Positions 15,800 through 23,973 of a DNA stretch of 59,048 nucleotides are shown here, one piece after another. Each line of letters opens with the position of its first letter. Within the stretch, counting starts at the first letter, position 1. The translations under genes and the position numbers were made by a program. Under the pieces are notes generated by a model that made no database searches, was not told the origin of the DNA, and worked only from the letters and a program-made list of their open reading frames with translations. Source of the stretch: Synergistaceae bacterium (GTDB lineage: Bacteria > Synergistota > Synergistia > Synergistales > Aminobacteriaceae); the NCBI GenBank assembly GCA_031274425.1, contig JAISQE010000048.1:1-59048 (forward strand), written 5' to 3'.

Positions 15800-16600
15800 C
15801 TATTCGGTTTTGATTCCGTTCCCGTAAATCCAATCCGCGATGTTTTGGGAAATGACGTTCTCTATTTCCCGGCGCGTATTTGCGAGGCATTTTTTGATGA
15901 ACTGCATTTTCTCGGTCTCTTCATGAAGCTGAAAAACAGGGAAGGCTACGCTGACGGCCGCGACGGTTTTCTGCTGACAGACGATAGGGGTCGACAGGCA
16001 CTGAACATGGATAGACGACTCCTCTTTTTCGTACCCCCAACCGTTTTTGCGGACCTCTTCGAGCTGCAGGCAAAGGGCGTCCACGTCCTTGACGGTGTTG
16101 GGCGTTATCGGCTCCAACCCCTCGGGGTAGAGCGCCAGCAGCTCCTCTTTATCGAACTGGGACAAAAGCGCCTTGCCTATGGCCGTGCAGTACGCCCCCA
16201 ACCGGTACCCCGATCTCGCGGCCACGTGGACCGGGCTAGCCGGGCTTTGCTTGAGCAGGTACAGCACCTCGTTCCCGGACAAGACGCCGAAATGACAGGT
16301 TTCGCCGCTTTCTTCGGCAAGACGGCTCAAAAGCTCGTCCACTTTATTCAGGAGGCTGGAGTCGGCCACATAATTGCTTCCAAGTGAAAACATCCGGTCC
16401 CCCAGGACATACTTTTGTTCTTTTGCTTTGCAATGGGCTAGCCTGCGTTTGCATAACGTATGCAACACAGGGTGAAGACTGCTTTTGGGTACCGAAAGAA
16501 GCCTCGCGATCTCCGAAAAAGAAATTCCCTCGTTGTTTTTCGCCAAGAGTTCCAAAATATCCACAACACGGTCCACAGTGCGGTGCTCGTCGTGTGCCAT
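15800..16600 (-). CDS. IclR-family transcriptional regulator
   Basis: 266 residues from the ATG at 16600, which has GAGGG 5 nt upstream; an in-frame TTG at 16618 would add six residues. The N-terminal winged helix-turn-helix is VDRVVDILELLAKNN through SFSEIARLLSVPKSSLHPVLHTL (about 8-50). The C-terminal effector domain has the usual RSGYRLGAYCTAIGKALLSQF and CLSTPIVCQQKTVAAVSVAFPV. IclR proteins bind palindromic operators and respond to small carboxylates or sugar acids. A perfect 20-bp palindrome lies 36 bp upstream of this start, in the spacer shared with the divergent permease gene, and is the likely operator. Confidence 0.93.
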   Translation of the reverse strand: MAHDEHRTVDRVVDILELLAKNNEGISFSEIARLLSVPKSSLHPVLHTLCKRRLAHCKAKEQKYVLGDRMFSLGSNYVADSSLLNKVDELLSRLAEESGETCHFGVLSGNEVLYLLKQSPASPVHVAARSGYRLGAYCTAIGKALLSQFDKEELLALYPEGLEPITPNTVKDVDALCLQLEEVRKNGWGYEKEESSIHVQCLSTPIVCQQKTVAAVSVAFPVFQLHEETEKMQFIKKCLANTRREIENVISQNIADWIYGNGIKTE

Positions 16601-16635
16601 CGTATCCCTCTTCAGCAAGTTCGTTTTTATTAAAT

Positions 16636-16655
16636 TTGTTCTTAATTAAGAACAA
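16636..16655. promoter_or_regulatory. Perfect 20-bp palindrome, probable IclR operator
   Basis: Each half is TTGTTCTTAA; the second half is its exact reverse complement. It lies between the divergent IclR gene (ATG at 16600) and the permease gene (ATG at 16906), about 25 bp upstream of a TATAAT at 16681-16686 that could be the -10 box for the permease. Its symmetry, length and place fit an autoregulatory operator that also controls the permease. Binding by this IclR protein is inference. Confidence 0.6.
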
Positions 16656-16905
16656 GATTCTTTATTAGGAATAGACTTATTATAATCACCTCCTCTCTTT
16701 TTGTAAATAGGGTGTTTTGCAAATAGGGAAATATAGTAAACTGTTATGAGAAGAGGGCCTTATTTTTGTATGCTTTACGTAATATAGCAGCGTAATATGA
16801 CAGCCAATTTTCATGGGAAAGGGGGATGGTGAGGACATAAGTTTTGCGGTGTTCCGCAAGGGCTCTAAAAGACAATTCATTTTTTAAAGAAAGGTTGGTT
16901 GTGCG

Positions 16906-18372
16906 ATGAGTCAGCAAAAAGATACGCAAAACGTTCCAGCGGGATTCATGTCCGGGATATTTCCTCTGAAGAAAAGACTCTACGGTGAAGAACAGCCTGG
17001 CATCAAGGCCGGTCCTTTTTGTATTCGCCTGCCTTTGATTCATCATCGTTGGTCGTGGACCGAGTGCTTGGCCGCCATGTTCCTGGGTGTGGCTTGCCTG
17101 GGCGCCGGCGTGATGACGACGATGACCACTTTCGGATTGGATAAACCCGCCAATATCGCCGCCTTGGGGTTGACGGAGAACGGCGCTTTTCTCATGACGC
17201 TGACCTTTGGGGCGCTCAATGCCCTCTGCTACTATTTGCCCTCTTTGCTGGGCGACCCGGTAGTCCCCGGCTGGATCACCCCGGCGCTCCCCCTCACCCT
17301 CACCTATCTGAATCAGTGGAGCCTTCCCGACTACGCCACCGGCAATGTGGATCGCATTTACGCCATGATTGCCCTTCAGATGCTGGTGGCGCTGTTGTTT
17401 TTGATCATGGGCACCACGGGGCTCGGACGCAAGCTGGTGGATTTGGTTCCCATGTCCATCAAAGCGGGAATTGTGCTGGGCGCGGGCGTAACCGCGGGCA
17501 TGAACGTCATCACGGCCCGAATGCCGACGGCTCCCTGGACGGTCACCATCGCGGTGTTGATGTCGTATTTCTTCCTGTTCAACCCAACGTTTGCCAACGC
17601 CGCGAAAAAAAGCTCATTTTGGACCTTGGTGCGAAACCAAGGGGTCGTTCCGGCTCAACTGTTCGCCATCGTCTTGGCCCCTATTCTGCTCAAGGAAATC
17701 CCCGTCCCCGAAATTCAGTGGGGCATCACGCCTTTGAACTTCAAATTCGTCGCGGAGCATTTCACTATTTTCGGTCTCGGCTTTCCCGCGATGAGTTACT
17801 TTATAACGGCAATACCTATGGCGCTGACGGTTTACATCATCGCGTTTTCCGACTTCGTGCTGGCAAAGGAAATCGTGACGGAGTCCACCGCGGATCGGCC
17901 CGACGAAATCGTGGTTTTCGACGCCGGCCGTTCCAATCTGGTCAGCTTCATACGCAACGCCGTCATGGCCCTGTTCGCTCCTTGGGTCCCTTTCTGCGGC
18001 CCCCTCTGGGCGTCGGGCCTGCTCACGATCACCGAGCGCTACAAGCGGGGCTATAAAACTTTGAATACTTACTGGGACGGCGTTTGCACCTTCCGCGCCG
18101 CGACGGTGCTCGCCGTCATGACCTTACCGCTTGTCACCTTGATACGGCCCGCGTTCGCCATTTTCTTCGGGATAACGATGGCCGTCCAGTGCTTCGCCTG
18201 CGGCAACATCGGCATCCGCATGACGACAAGCACCAACGACCGCGGCATCGCCTGCGTCATCGCCGGAGCCTTGGCATGCAAAACACCGGGCTTCGCGTTG
18301 CTGGTCGGCGTGGTGACCTGGGCGGTGGTCGAGGGGTCGGAGCTGCTTTTCAATCGCGCGGCGAAAAGCTGA
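16906..18372 (+). CDS. Putative permease with nucleobase-transporter-like layout
   Basis: 488 residues, strongly hydrophobic, about twelve membrane segments after a soluble N-terminal stretch of about 50. Stretches such as GDPVVPGWITPALPLTL, IKAGIVLGAGVTAGMN and CFACGNIGIRMTTSTNDRG resemble the broken-helix regions of the uracil/xanthine permease and SulP fold, but I cannot place it in a characterised family. The ribosome site AAGAAAGG is about 11 nt before the ATG. It is divergent from the IclR operon and shares its palindrome, so it probably imports the substrate of the two dehydrogenases (inference). It could equally be a carboxylate or purine transporter. Confidence 0.65.
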   Translation: MSQQKDTQNVPAGFMSGIFPLKKRLYGEEQPGIKAGPFCIRLPLIHHRWSWTECLAAMFLGVACLGAGVMTTMTTFGLDKPANIAALGLTENGAFLMTLTFGALNALCYYLPSLLGDPVVPGWITPALPLTLTYLNQWSLPDYATGNVDRIYAMIALQMLVALLFLIMGTTGLGRKLVDLVPMSIKAGIVLGAGVTAGMNVITARMPTAPWTVTIAVLMSYFFLFNPTFANAAKKSSFWTLVRNQGVVPAQLFAIVLAPILLKEIPVPEIQWGITPLNFKFVAEHFTIFGLGFPAMSYFITAIPMALTVYIIAFSDFVLAKEIVTESTADRPDEIVVFDAGRSNLVSFIRNAVMALFAPWVPFCGPLWASGLLTITERYKRGYKTLNTYWDGVCTFRAATVLAVMTLPLVTLIRPAFAIFFGITMAVQCFACGNIGIRMTTSTNDRGIACVIAGALACKTPGFALLVGVVTWAVVEGSELLFNRAAKS

Positions 18373-18402
18373 CCCGAAGCTCAATTCGAACAGGTTATAT
18401 CC

Positions 18403-18687
18403 GTGAAATTTTCCGCGGGTTTTTTTGTCGTGCTGGCGGGCGCGGTGATCGTTTTGGCGCTGTTCGTCGTCAACCTCGCCCTCGCCGCGCGGCGAGGACA
18501 TGTTTCGCGACCCGTCACGTTCGCTCTTCACGGCGTGGCGTCGGTGGTTGTCCTGTTCAATTTTCTGCGTATCCTGGGTGTGGAATCGAGCTACGTTCTC
18601 GCGGCTCACGGCGTGGTCTTGTTTTCCATCGTCGTCTCTCTGCGCCGATATCTCAAAGAAACGCGAGGTGAGACAGATGACGCGTGA
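18403..18687 (+). CDS. Small membrane protein of unknown function
   Basis: 94 residues from a GTG start, with three predicted membrane segments (about 5-28, 38-58 and 65-82) and a charged tail RRYLKETRGETDDA. No family recognised. It begins 30 bp after the permease stop and overlaps the next gene by 11 bp, so it may be co-transcribed with both. Codon use is GC-rich like its neighbours, which supports it being real. Confidence 0.55.
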   Translation: MKFSAGFFVVLAGAVIVLALFVVNLALAARRGHVSRPVTFALHGVASVVVLFNFLRILGVESSYVLAAHGVVLFSIVVSLRRYLKETRGETDDA

Positions 18688-19036
18688 CGAGATCCGAAAA
18701 CTGCCGAACGACGCCCTGGAGGCGAAGATATGGTTGGCGCTCCGCGATCCGTCCGAAAGGAGAATGATGTGCATGTTCTTCACCCCTCCGGAGTATACGA
18801 AAAACTTCAACGAGCTGTACGAGGCGGAAAAAGCCCTCTCGCCGGAACAGTATGCGAAATACGCGAATTTGCTCCTGCGCTTTGCCGACCCCCTGTCTTC
18901 GGAGTTGAAAGAAGCCCTGCAAAAAAACCCCGACTCGGCTCAGGACACGTCCCCTGAAATAGGCTGCGCGATGGCTCTTCGGGCGACGGCGCGCCAACGG
19001 GCCGAGGCGCTGACCGCGGTTTTGAGAGGAGAGTAG
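18677..19036 (+). CDS. Hypothetical protein
   Basis: 119 residues from the ATG at 18677, preceded by AGGTGAG. Predicted soluble and helical, rich in Ala, Glu, Arg and Leu: LPNDALEAKIWLALRDPSE, EKALSPEQYAKYANLLLRF, ALRATARQRAEALTAVL. No motif that I recognise. The start lies inside the end of the preceding small membrane protein gene (11-bp overlap), pointing to translational coupling. It ends 44 bp before dprA. Confidence 0.6.
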   Translation: MTRDEIRKLPNDALEAKIWLALRDPSERRMMCMFFTPPEYTKNFNELYEAEKALSPEQYAKYANLLLRFADPLSSELKEALQKNPDSAQDTSPEIGCAMALRATARQRAEALTAVLRGE

Positions 19037-19080
19037 AAGCCCATCGACAGCTCGTCGACACACGAGGGCGGAGTGGTGGA

Positions 19081-20178
19081 GTGGTATATATGGATCGATC
19101 TCTTAAAGCGAAATTGCTTTTGAACGCCTGTAAAGCGCCCTTGACCGCGTGGGAGGCGCTGCGGAAAAACGACGCTCCGGAGGCTTTGTGGTCGGAGGGG
19201 AAAACGTTGTGGCAGAAACTGGGCCTTCGCTCGTCATCGTGCGTGAGGCTGGAGGAGCTTCTGGCCGAACGAGACTGGCCCGAGCGCGAGATGGAGCGAA
19301 CGGACGCGTTCGGCGCGCGTTTCGTCACAGTGGACGACTCGGACTACCCCGTCCGTTTGAAAGACCTCTCTTCGCCGCCCATTGGGATCTACGTCAAAGG
19401 GAAAATCGACTCTTTGAAGCCCTGCCTGGCGGTGGTGGGAACACGGCGCTGCAGCCACTACGGGCGCGCCGTGGCGGAGGCGGTCGGACGGTCGGCCGCG
19501 CGGGTGGGGCATCAAGTGGTCAGCGGCGGCGCCAAAGGGATCGACGGCGCGGGACACGTGGGTTGCATGGCCGAGGGCGGCCCCACCATGGCCGTCCTCG
19601 GCACGGCGGTCGACCGGGTTTACCCCGCGGAACACCGATCCCTCTTTCTCGAAATCGCGGAAAAAGGAGCTCTGCTGTCGGAGTACCCCATGGGCACGGG
19701 AGGGGATCCTTGGCGCTTTCCAGAGCGCAACCGCATCATTGTGGGCTTGTGCAACCGCGTCGTCGTCGTAGAGTCGCCGGAGGACGGGGGAGCGATGATC
19801 ACCGCGCGCCTGGCCCTCGACATCGGACGCGAGATCTGGTGCGTTCCGGGCCGGATCACGGAGGCCATTTCGAAGGGTACCAACGCTTTGATCCGCGACG
19901 GCGCTAACCCTTTGGTCGACGTCGACGAGTTCATCGGTAAAATATCGGGCAAATACGGGCAGTTGCTGTTGGATTTCGGAGGCGGTCCGCCGCTGTGCCT
20001 GTCCGAGGACGAAAAACTCGTGTTGGGCCTGTTGCAGCGTAAGGGCGGGCGCACAGTGGACGACTTGATGGACGAAAGCGGCTTGGGGTTCGTCGAAATG
20101 CAGTCCTGCCTGGCGACGCTCTGCGCCTCCAGCCTCGTGTACGCGTCCGGACCGGGACGGTACAGCGCGGGGCTGTAA
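19081..20178 (+). CDS. dprA: DNA-processing protein DprA
   Basis: 365 residues from a GTG at 19081; an ATG at 19090 is equally possible, both with GGAG-type ribosome sites. The Rossmann-like core is clear: LAVVGTRRCSHYGR near residue 115, VSGGAKGIDGAGHVG, AVLGTAVDRVYPAEH, LLSEYPMGTGGDPWRFPERNRIIVGL and GREIWCVPGRITEAISKGTN. A C-terminal winged helix (about 300-360) follows, as in many DprA proteins. DprA binds incoming single-stranded DNA and loads RecA during natural transformation. No other competence gene is adjacent. N-terminal SAM-like helices occupy about residues 1-80. Confidence 0.94.
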   Translation: MVYMDRSLKAKLLLNACKAPLTAWEALRKNDAPEALWSEGKTLWQKLGLRSSSCVRLEELLAERDWPEREMERTDAFGARFVTVDDSDYPVRLKDLSSPPIGIYVKGKIDSLKPCLAVVGTRRCSHYGRAVAEAVGRSAARVGHQVVSGGAKGIDGAGHVGCMAEGGPTMAVLGTAVDRVYPAEHRSLFLEIAEKGALLSEYPMGTGGDPWRFPERNRIIVGLCNRVVVVESPEDGGAMITARLALDIGREIWCVPGRITEAISKGTNALIRDGANPLVDVDEFIGKISGKYGQLLLDFGGGPPLCLSEDEKLVLGLLQRKGGRTVDDLMDESGLGFVEMQSCLATLCASSLVYASGPGRYSAGL

Positions 20179-20284
20179 GAAAATATAATAATAAGAGAAT
20201 ATATACGGCCGAGGCAAAAACCTTTGCATATTACGCTCTTTCGGGTACAATGCCTGCAAAACCGTATTGCAGGAGGGTGTTGCG

Positions 20285-21919
20285 ATGAAAGGTGTCATGC
20301 AAAAGAAATTACTGTGGAGCGTGTGGGTGGCGTTGTGGGTTCTCGGCAACGCGGGATTAGCGGGCGCGGCCAACTTCACGGTCACCTCGGGCGCCAACGA
20401 AGGCCCTGGATCTTTGCGCCAGGCTGTTTCGAGCGCGAACGCGAGCGCCGAGGCGGACGTCATCGATATTTCCGCATCGGTGAAAGAAATATCCCTTTTG
20501 TCCGCGGTGGCCATCACCGAGGACGTTCGGATCAACGGATCGGGAGCGACCATCAAAGGGTCGAAGGTAACCCGTCTGTTCGACATTTCCGGCGGGACCG
20601 CCGTGTTCGATCGCCTCACCTTCACCGACGGCTACACGCTTTCGGAGAACGGCGGGGCGATCTACATCGACTCCTCCGCGGCGACGGCCGATTTCGTGAA
20701 CTGCACTTTTTTCGGCAATCGCGCGGGCAGAAACGGGGCGGCCGTGTACGTGTACGGCGGCGGCAATCGCCCCACCACCTTCACTAACTGCACCATAACG
20801 AACAACGAAGCGGCGGACAGGGGCGGCGGCGTGGCCCTCGCCGGGGGAGTCGTCCAGTTCACCGCGTCCATCGTGACGGGCAACAAGGCCCAGACCGACG
20901 CGGATCTCCACGTTTCCGACGGCGTCGTCTCCAACACGGGATGGTACAACGTCGTGGGGCGGACGAACGCGTCGAGCTTTTTCGCGGCAGGTTTTTACAA
21001 CGACGTTTCCATTGAGGCCGCCGACGTGTTCAAGACGCCCGCCCTGCTGACGACGGTGGACGGCGTGCAGGTGGTCGAGCTTCTGAGCGCCACGAGCAAC
21101 GCCGCTCTCGATAAAATTCCATCGGCCAACGCCCTCTCCCTTCCGCCCATCGACGCCCGAGGGGCGAACCGTCCCCAGATGACCGCCGTCGACGCGGGCG
21201 CTTACGAACTCAGCCCCGTTCCCCTGACCAGCGTGGAACTGCAGGGCAGCTCTTACATCGAGGTATTCACCTCGGAGAACTACAGCGTCGCTCTTCAGCC
21301 CGAGGGGGTTACCCTGGATGTTCGGACCTATACGGACGGGCTCAATTGGAGCGTCAGCGACCCCGCGATTCTCTCCGTGGACCGATACGGCAGGGTCTCG
21401 GCTCTGGCGGTGGGAAACGCCACCCTCAAGGTCGAGGCCCACGGTTGGGACGCCGTGGGGAACGTCATCACCCGCGAAAGCTCCAAGCCGGTCAAGGTGG
21501 GGTCCGTCGCGCTCGTTCCCCCGACGGTCACCGCCTCCATCACCGACGAGAAAACCCAAATGTCGGTCAACGACCAGCACACGCTCCACCTGGACGTGAA
21601 GATTCTTCCCGAGGAGACGCCCTACACCGTGACCTTCGAGTCGGGCAGCCCCACGGTCGCGACGGTGACCCAGGCCAACCCGACCAGTTCCAGCGCGGTC
21701 ATCAAGGCTCTGTCTCCGGGGGAGTCCCTGATCAACGTCACCGTCACGGCAAAAAACAGCAAAGGAACGATGACAGCCAGCGACAGCTACATCCTGACCG
21801 TAACTGAGCGCAAGAAAAGCGGCGGCGGCGGCGGATGCCAAAGTTTTGCGCCCGGTTCCCTCATGGGGATGGTTCTGGCGGCTTTTCTCCTGTTTAAACG
21901 TTCAAACCTGAAACGTTGA
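20285..21919 (+). CDS. Secreted beta-helix surface protein with Ig-like (Big_2) repeats and a Synergist-type C-terminal sorting signal
   Basis: 544 residues from the ATG at 20285 (AGGAGGG 7 nt before it). A signal peptide ends near AGLAGAA. Residues about 30-320 look like a right-handed parallel beta-helix: GSLRQAV, NGSGATIKGSKVTRLFDISG, NGGAIYIDSS, FVNCTFFGN, DRGGGVALAGG. Two bacterial Ig-like Big_2 domains follow (NWSVSDPAILSVDRYGRVSALAVGNATL; then SGSPTVATVTQANP with ALSPGESLINVTV). The end is KKSGGGGGCQSF, a hydrophobic stretch and FKRSNLKR, which resembles the Synergistetes C-terminal sorting domain (Gly-rich, Cys, membrane span, basic tail). A probable promoter with TACAAT at 20246-20251 precedes it. 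Confidence 0.8.
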   Translation: MKGVMQKKLLWSVWVALWVLGNAGLAGAANFTVTSGANEGPGSLRQAVSSANASAEADVIDISASVKEISLLSAVAITEDVRINGSGATIKGSKVTRLFDISGGTAVFDRLTFTDGYTLSENGGAIYIDSSAATADFVNCTFFGNRAGRNGAAVYVYGGGNRPTTFTNCTITNNEAADRGGGVALAGGVVQFTASIVTGNKAQTDADLHVSDGVVSNTGWYNVVGRTNASSFFAAGFYNDVSIEAADVFKTPALLTTVDGVQVVELLSATSNAALDKIPSANALSLPPIDARGANRPQMTAVDAGAYELSPVPLTSVELQGSSYIEVFTSENYSVALQPEGVTLDVRTYTDGLNWSVSDPAILSVDRYGRVSALAVGNATLKVEAHGWDAVGNVITRESSKPVKVGSVALVPPTVTASITDEKTQMSVNDQHTLHLDVKILPEETPYTVTFESGSPTVATVTQANPTSSSAVIKALSPGESLINVTVTAKNSKGTMTASDSYILTVTERKKSGGGGGCQSFAPGSLMGMVLAAFLLFKRSNLKR

Positions 21920-22020
21920 AACCTGAAGCGTTCGAGCCCCACCCGATTCGCGCACCCAAAGTAGGGCGTGAACGTTTCAAAATTTACGCAGCGTTTACGT
22001 AGCGTTACGTTTACTCGGAC

Positions 22021-22049
22021 TTGACTCCGGCGAAACTTTCGTTGATAAT
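22021..22049 (+). promoter_or_regulatory. Sigma-70-type promoter of tRNA-Gln
   Basis: TTGACT at 22021-22026 and GATAAT at 22044-22049 with a 17-bp spacer, 5 of 6 consensus matches in each box. The tRNA begins 46 bp further on. The upstream stretch 21930-22020 holds imperfect repeats of ACGTTTAC and GAAACGTT without clear function. Confidence 0.7.
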
Positions 22050-22094
22050 AATATCCTGTGCTTAGCGGAAAAGATCGGCGAAGCGCGTAAAATT

Positions 22095-22168
22095 TGGGGT
22101 GTAGCCAAGCGGCAAGGCAGCGGACTTTGGCTCCGCCATCGTTGGTTCGAATCCAGCCACCCCAGCCA
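22095..22168 (+). tRNA. tRNA-Gln (anticodon TTG)
   Basis: Full cloverleaf: acceptor TGGGGTG pairing with CACCCCA, D-arm around GCCAAGCGGCAAGGC, anticodon stem GCGGA/TCCGC with loop CTTTGGC (anticodon TTG), T-loop GGTTCGAATCC, discriminator G and encoded CCA at 22166-22168. Confidence 0.97.
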
Positions 22169-22208
22169 AGTTTGATTTATCGGTTTTCAGAAAGCTCAAA
22201 AATATAGG

Positions 22209-22252
22209 AGCCGGCCCCTCGATTGGATTGCTCGATCAGGGGACCGGCTTTT
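22209..22252 (+). terminator. Probable terminator after tRNA-Gln
   Basis: A GC-rich inverted repeat, AGCCGGCCCCT against AGGGGACCGGCT with a loop around GATTGGATTGCTCGATC, followed by TTTT. It lies 41 bp after the tRNA and ahead of the metal ABC transporter genes. Confidence 0.7.
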
Positions 22253-22343
22253 CGTATCGCCCCAGGCTGTCTCGCGGAGCTTGAACGTTTACGAAAAAAG
22301 AAGTATATTACGATATTACGCAAACAACAGGAGGTTCTTTAGC

Positions 22344-23102
22344 GTGCAAAAAATCATGACAATGTTGAGCTGCCGAGACGTCAGCCTTTCTTATGACGGC
22401 AGAACCGCCGTGGAAAGCGTCAGTTTTGAGGTCGCTCCGGGAGATTGCCTCTCTATCGTCGGAGAGAACGGGTCGGGCAAAAGCACGCTGATGAAGGGAT
22501 TATTGGGACTTCTGAAGCTGGATTCCGGGCAGGTCGATCTCTATGGCTCGAAGCGGACCGAGATCGGTTACCTGCCCCAACAAACCGTCGTGCAAAAGGA
22601 CTTTCCGGCGAGCGTCCGTGAGGTGGTGTTGTCTGGATGCCTCAACCGCCGCGGACTCCTTCCGTTTTACTCGCGTCACGACCGCGCCCGCGCGGACGAA
22701 AACCTGGAGCGTTTGGGCATGGCGGACCGGGCGCGCGCTTCCTATCGCGATTTATCCGCCGGACAGCAGCAGCGGGTGCTTTTGGCGCGCGCTCTCTGCG
22801 CCGCCGAGAAACTGTTGATGCTCGACGAACCCGTGGCGGGGCTGGACCCCGTCGCCGCCTCCGGGTTGTACGCGCTGCTCGAAAAGCTCAACCGCGACGG
22901 CATGACCCTCGTCATGATCTCGCACGACCTGCAAAGCGCCCTGCGTTATGGGAACAAGATCCTGCACCTGTATAAAAAGCCCCTTTTTTACGGGCAAACG
23001 CGGGAATACCTGGAGACCGCCGTCTATCGACGCATGGTGGGCGTCGCGAAACCGGACGAAAACGACAAAAATGGAGGCGACCACGTTGACGGCCTTGTTT
23101 GA
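22344..23102 (+). CDS. znuC: Metal (zinc/manganese-type) ABC transporter ATP-binding protein, ZnuC-like
   Basis: 252 residues from the GTG at 22344, chosen because AGGAGG lies 9 nt upstream; the open frame extends further back without a ribosome site. Walker A is GENGSGKST, the Q-loop lies in IGYLPQQ, signature DLSAGQQQRVLLARAL, Walker B KLLMLDEPVAGLD, and the switch His in MISHDL. The stretch DFPASVREVVLSGCLNRRG is typical of the zinc/manganese/iron chelate group. It overlaps the permease gene, whose start at 23086 lies inside its end. It powers uptake of a divalent metal through the ZnuB-like permease. No solute-binding protein gene is adjacent. Confidence 0.9.
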   Translation: MQKIMTMLSCRDVSLSYDGRTAVESVSFEVAPGDCLSIVGENGSGKSTLMKGLLGLLKLDSGQVDLYGSKRTEIGYLPQQTVVQKDFPASVREVVLSGCLNRRGLLPFYSRHDRARADENLERLGMADRARASYRDLSAGQQQRVLLARALCAAEKLLMLDEPVAGLDPVAASGLYALLEKLNRDGMTLVMISHDLQSALRYGNKILHLYKKPLFYGQTREYLETAVYRRMVGVAKPDENDKNGGDHVDGLV

Positions 23103-23916
23103 TCTTTTACGGGAGTTGTTCTCCTACGTCTTTATCGTTAGGGCCATGGTGGTCGGCATTCTTGTGGCTCTCTGCGCGGCGCTGCTGGGCGTGACGCTGG
23201 TGCTCAAACGCTATTCCATGATCGGGGACGGGCTCTCCCACGTGGGGTTCGGGACCCTGGCGGTCGCCATGTCGCTGCGCCTGGCCCCTCTGGAGGTCTC
23301 TATACCCGTGGTGTTGCTGGCGGCGTTTTTTCTGCTCCGCATCAGCGAGAACTCGAAAATCAAAGGCGACGCCGCGATCGCGCTGATATCCAGCAGCGCG
23401 CTTGCCGTAGGCGTGGTGGTGATCTCCATGACGACCGGGATGAACACCGACGTGTGCAACTACATGTTCGGCTCCATTCTGGCCATGAGCAAAAGCGACG
23501 TGGTGTTGAGCACGGCGGTCGCCGTCTTCGTCCTGATCCTTTACGTTTTTTCCTATCACCGGATCTTCGCCGCGACCTTCGACGAGAGCTTCGCCAGGGC
23601 CACAGGCATGAAGGTCTCCCGCTACAACATGCTGATCGCTTTTCTGACGGCGATGGTCATCGAGGTCGGAAAGAGGATCATGGGCGCGATGCTGATCTCC
23701 AGCCTCGTCATTTTCCCCGCCCTCACCTCCATGCGCGTCTTCTCCAGTTTCAAGGGGGTCGTGCTTTGCTCGGCCGTTCTCTCCGTCGCCTGCTTTTTCG
23801 TCGGGCTCGTTCTCTCCTTCGCCCTGTCCACGCCGACCGGAGCGAGCGTCGTTCTCGTAAATCTGGCGATGTTCTGCCTGTTTGCGGTCGCCGCAAAGCT
23901 CGGCGTCAAAGCGTAA
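23086..23916 (+). CDS. znuB: Metal ABC transporter permease, ZnuB-like
   Basis: 276 residues from a TTG at 23086, preceded by GGAGG 8 nt upstream; an ATG at 23071 in the same frame has no ribosome site. Hydrophobic, about eight membrane segments. LKRYSMIGDGLSHVGFGTLAVA near residue 43 and GKRIMGAMLISSLVIFPALTS near 200 match the ABC-3 permease family (ZnuB/MntB/TroC). It overlaps the ATPase gene. It is followed by a secreted Cys-Cys protein gene, possibly in the same transcript. Confidence 0.9.
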   Translation: MTALFDLLRELFSYVFIVRAMVVGILVALCAALLGVTLVLKRYSMIGDGLSHVGFGTLAVAMSLRLAPLEVSIPVVLLAAFFLLRISENSKIKGDAAIALISSSALAVGVVVISMTTGMNTDVCNYMFGSILAMSKSDVVLSTAVAVFVLILYVFSYHRIFAATFDESFARATGMKVSRYNMLIAFLTAMVIEVGKRIMGAMLISSLVIFPALTSMRVFSSFKGVVLCSAVLSVACFFVGLVLSFALSTPTGASVVLVNLAMFCLFAVAAKLGVKA

Positions 23917-23973
23917 AAAATAAAAATATAAGAGCGAATTGCCTAATGAAAGGGATGAAAGGAGTGAAAGGTA

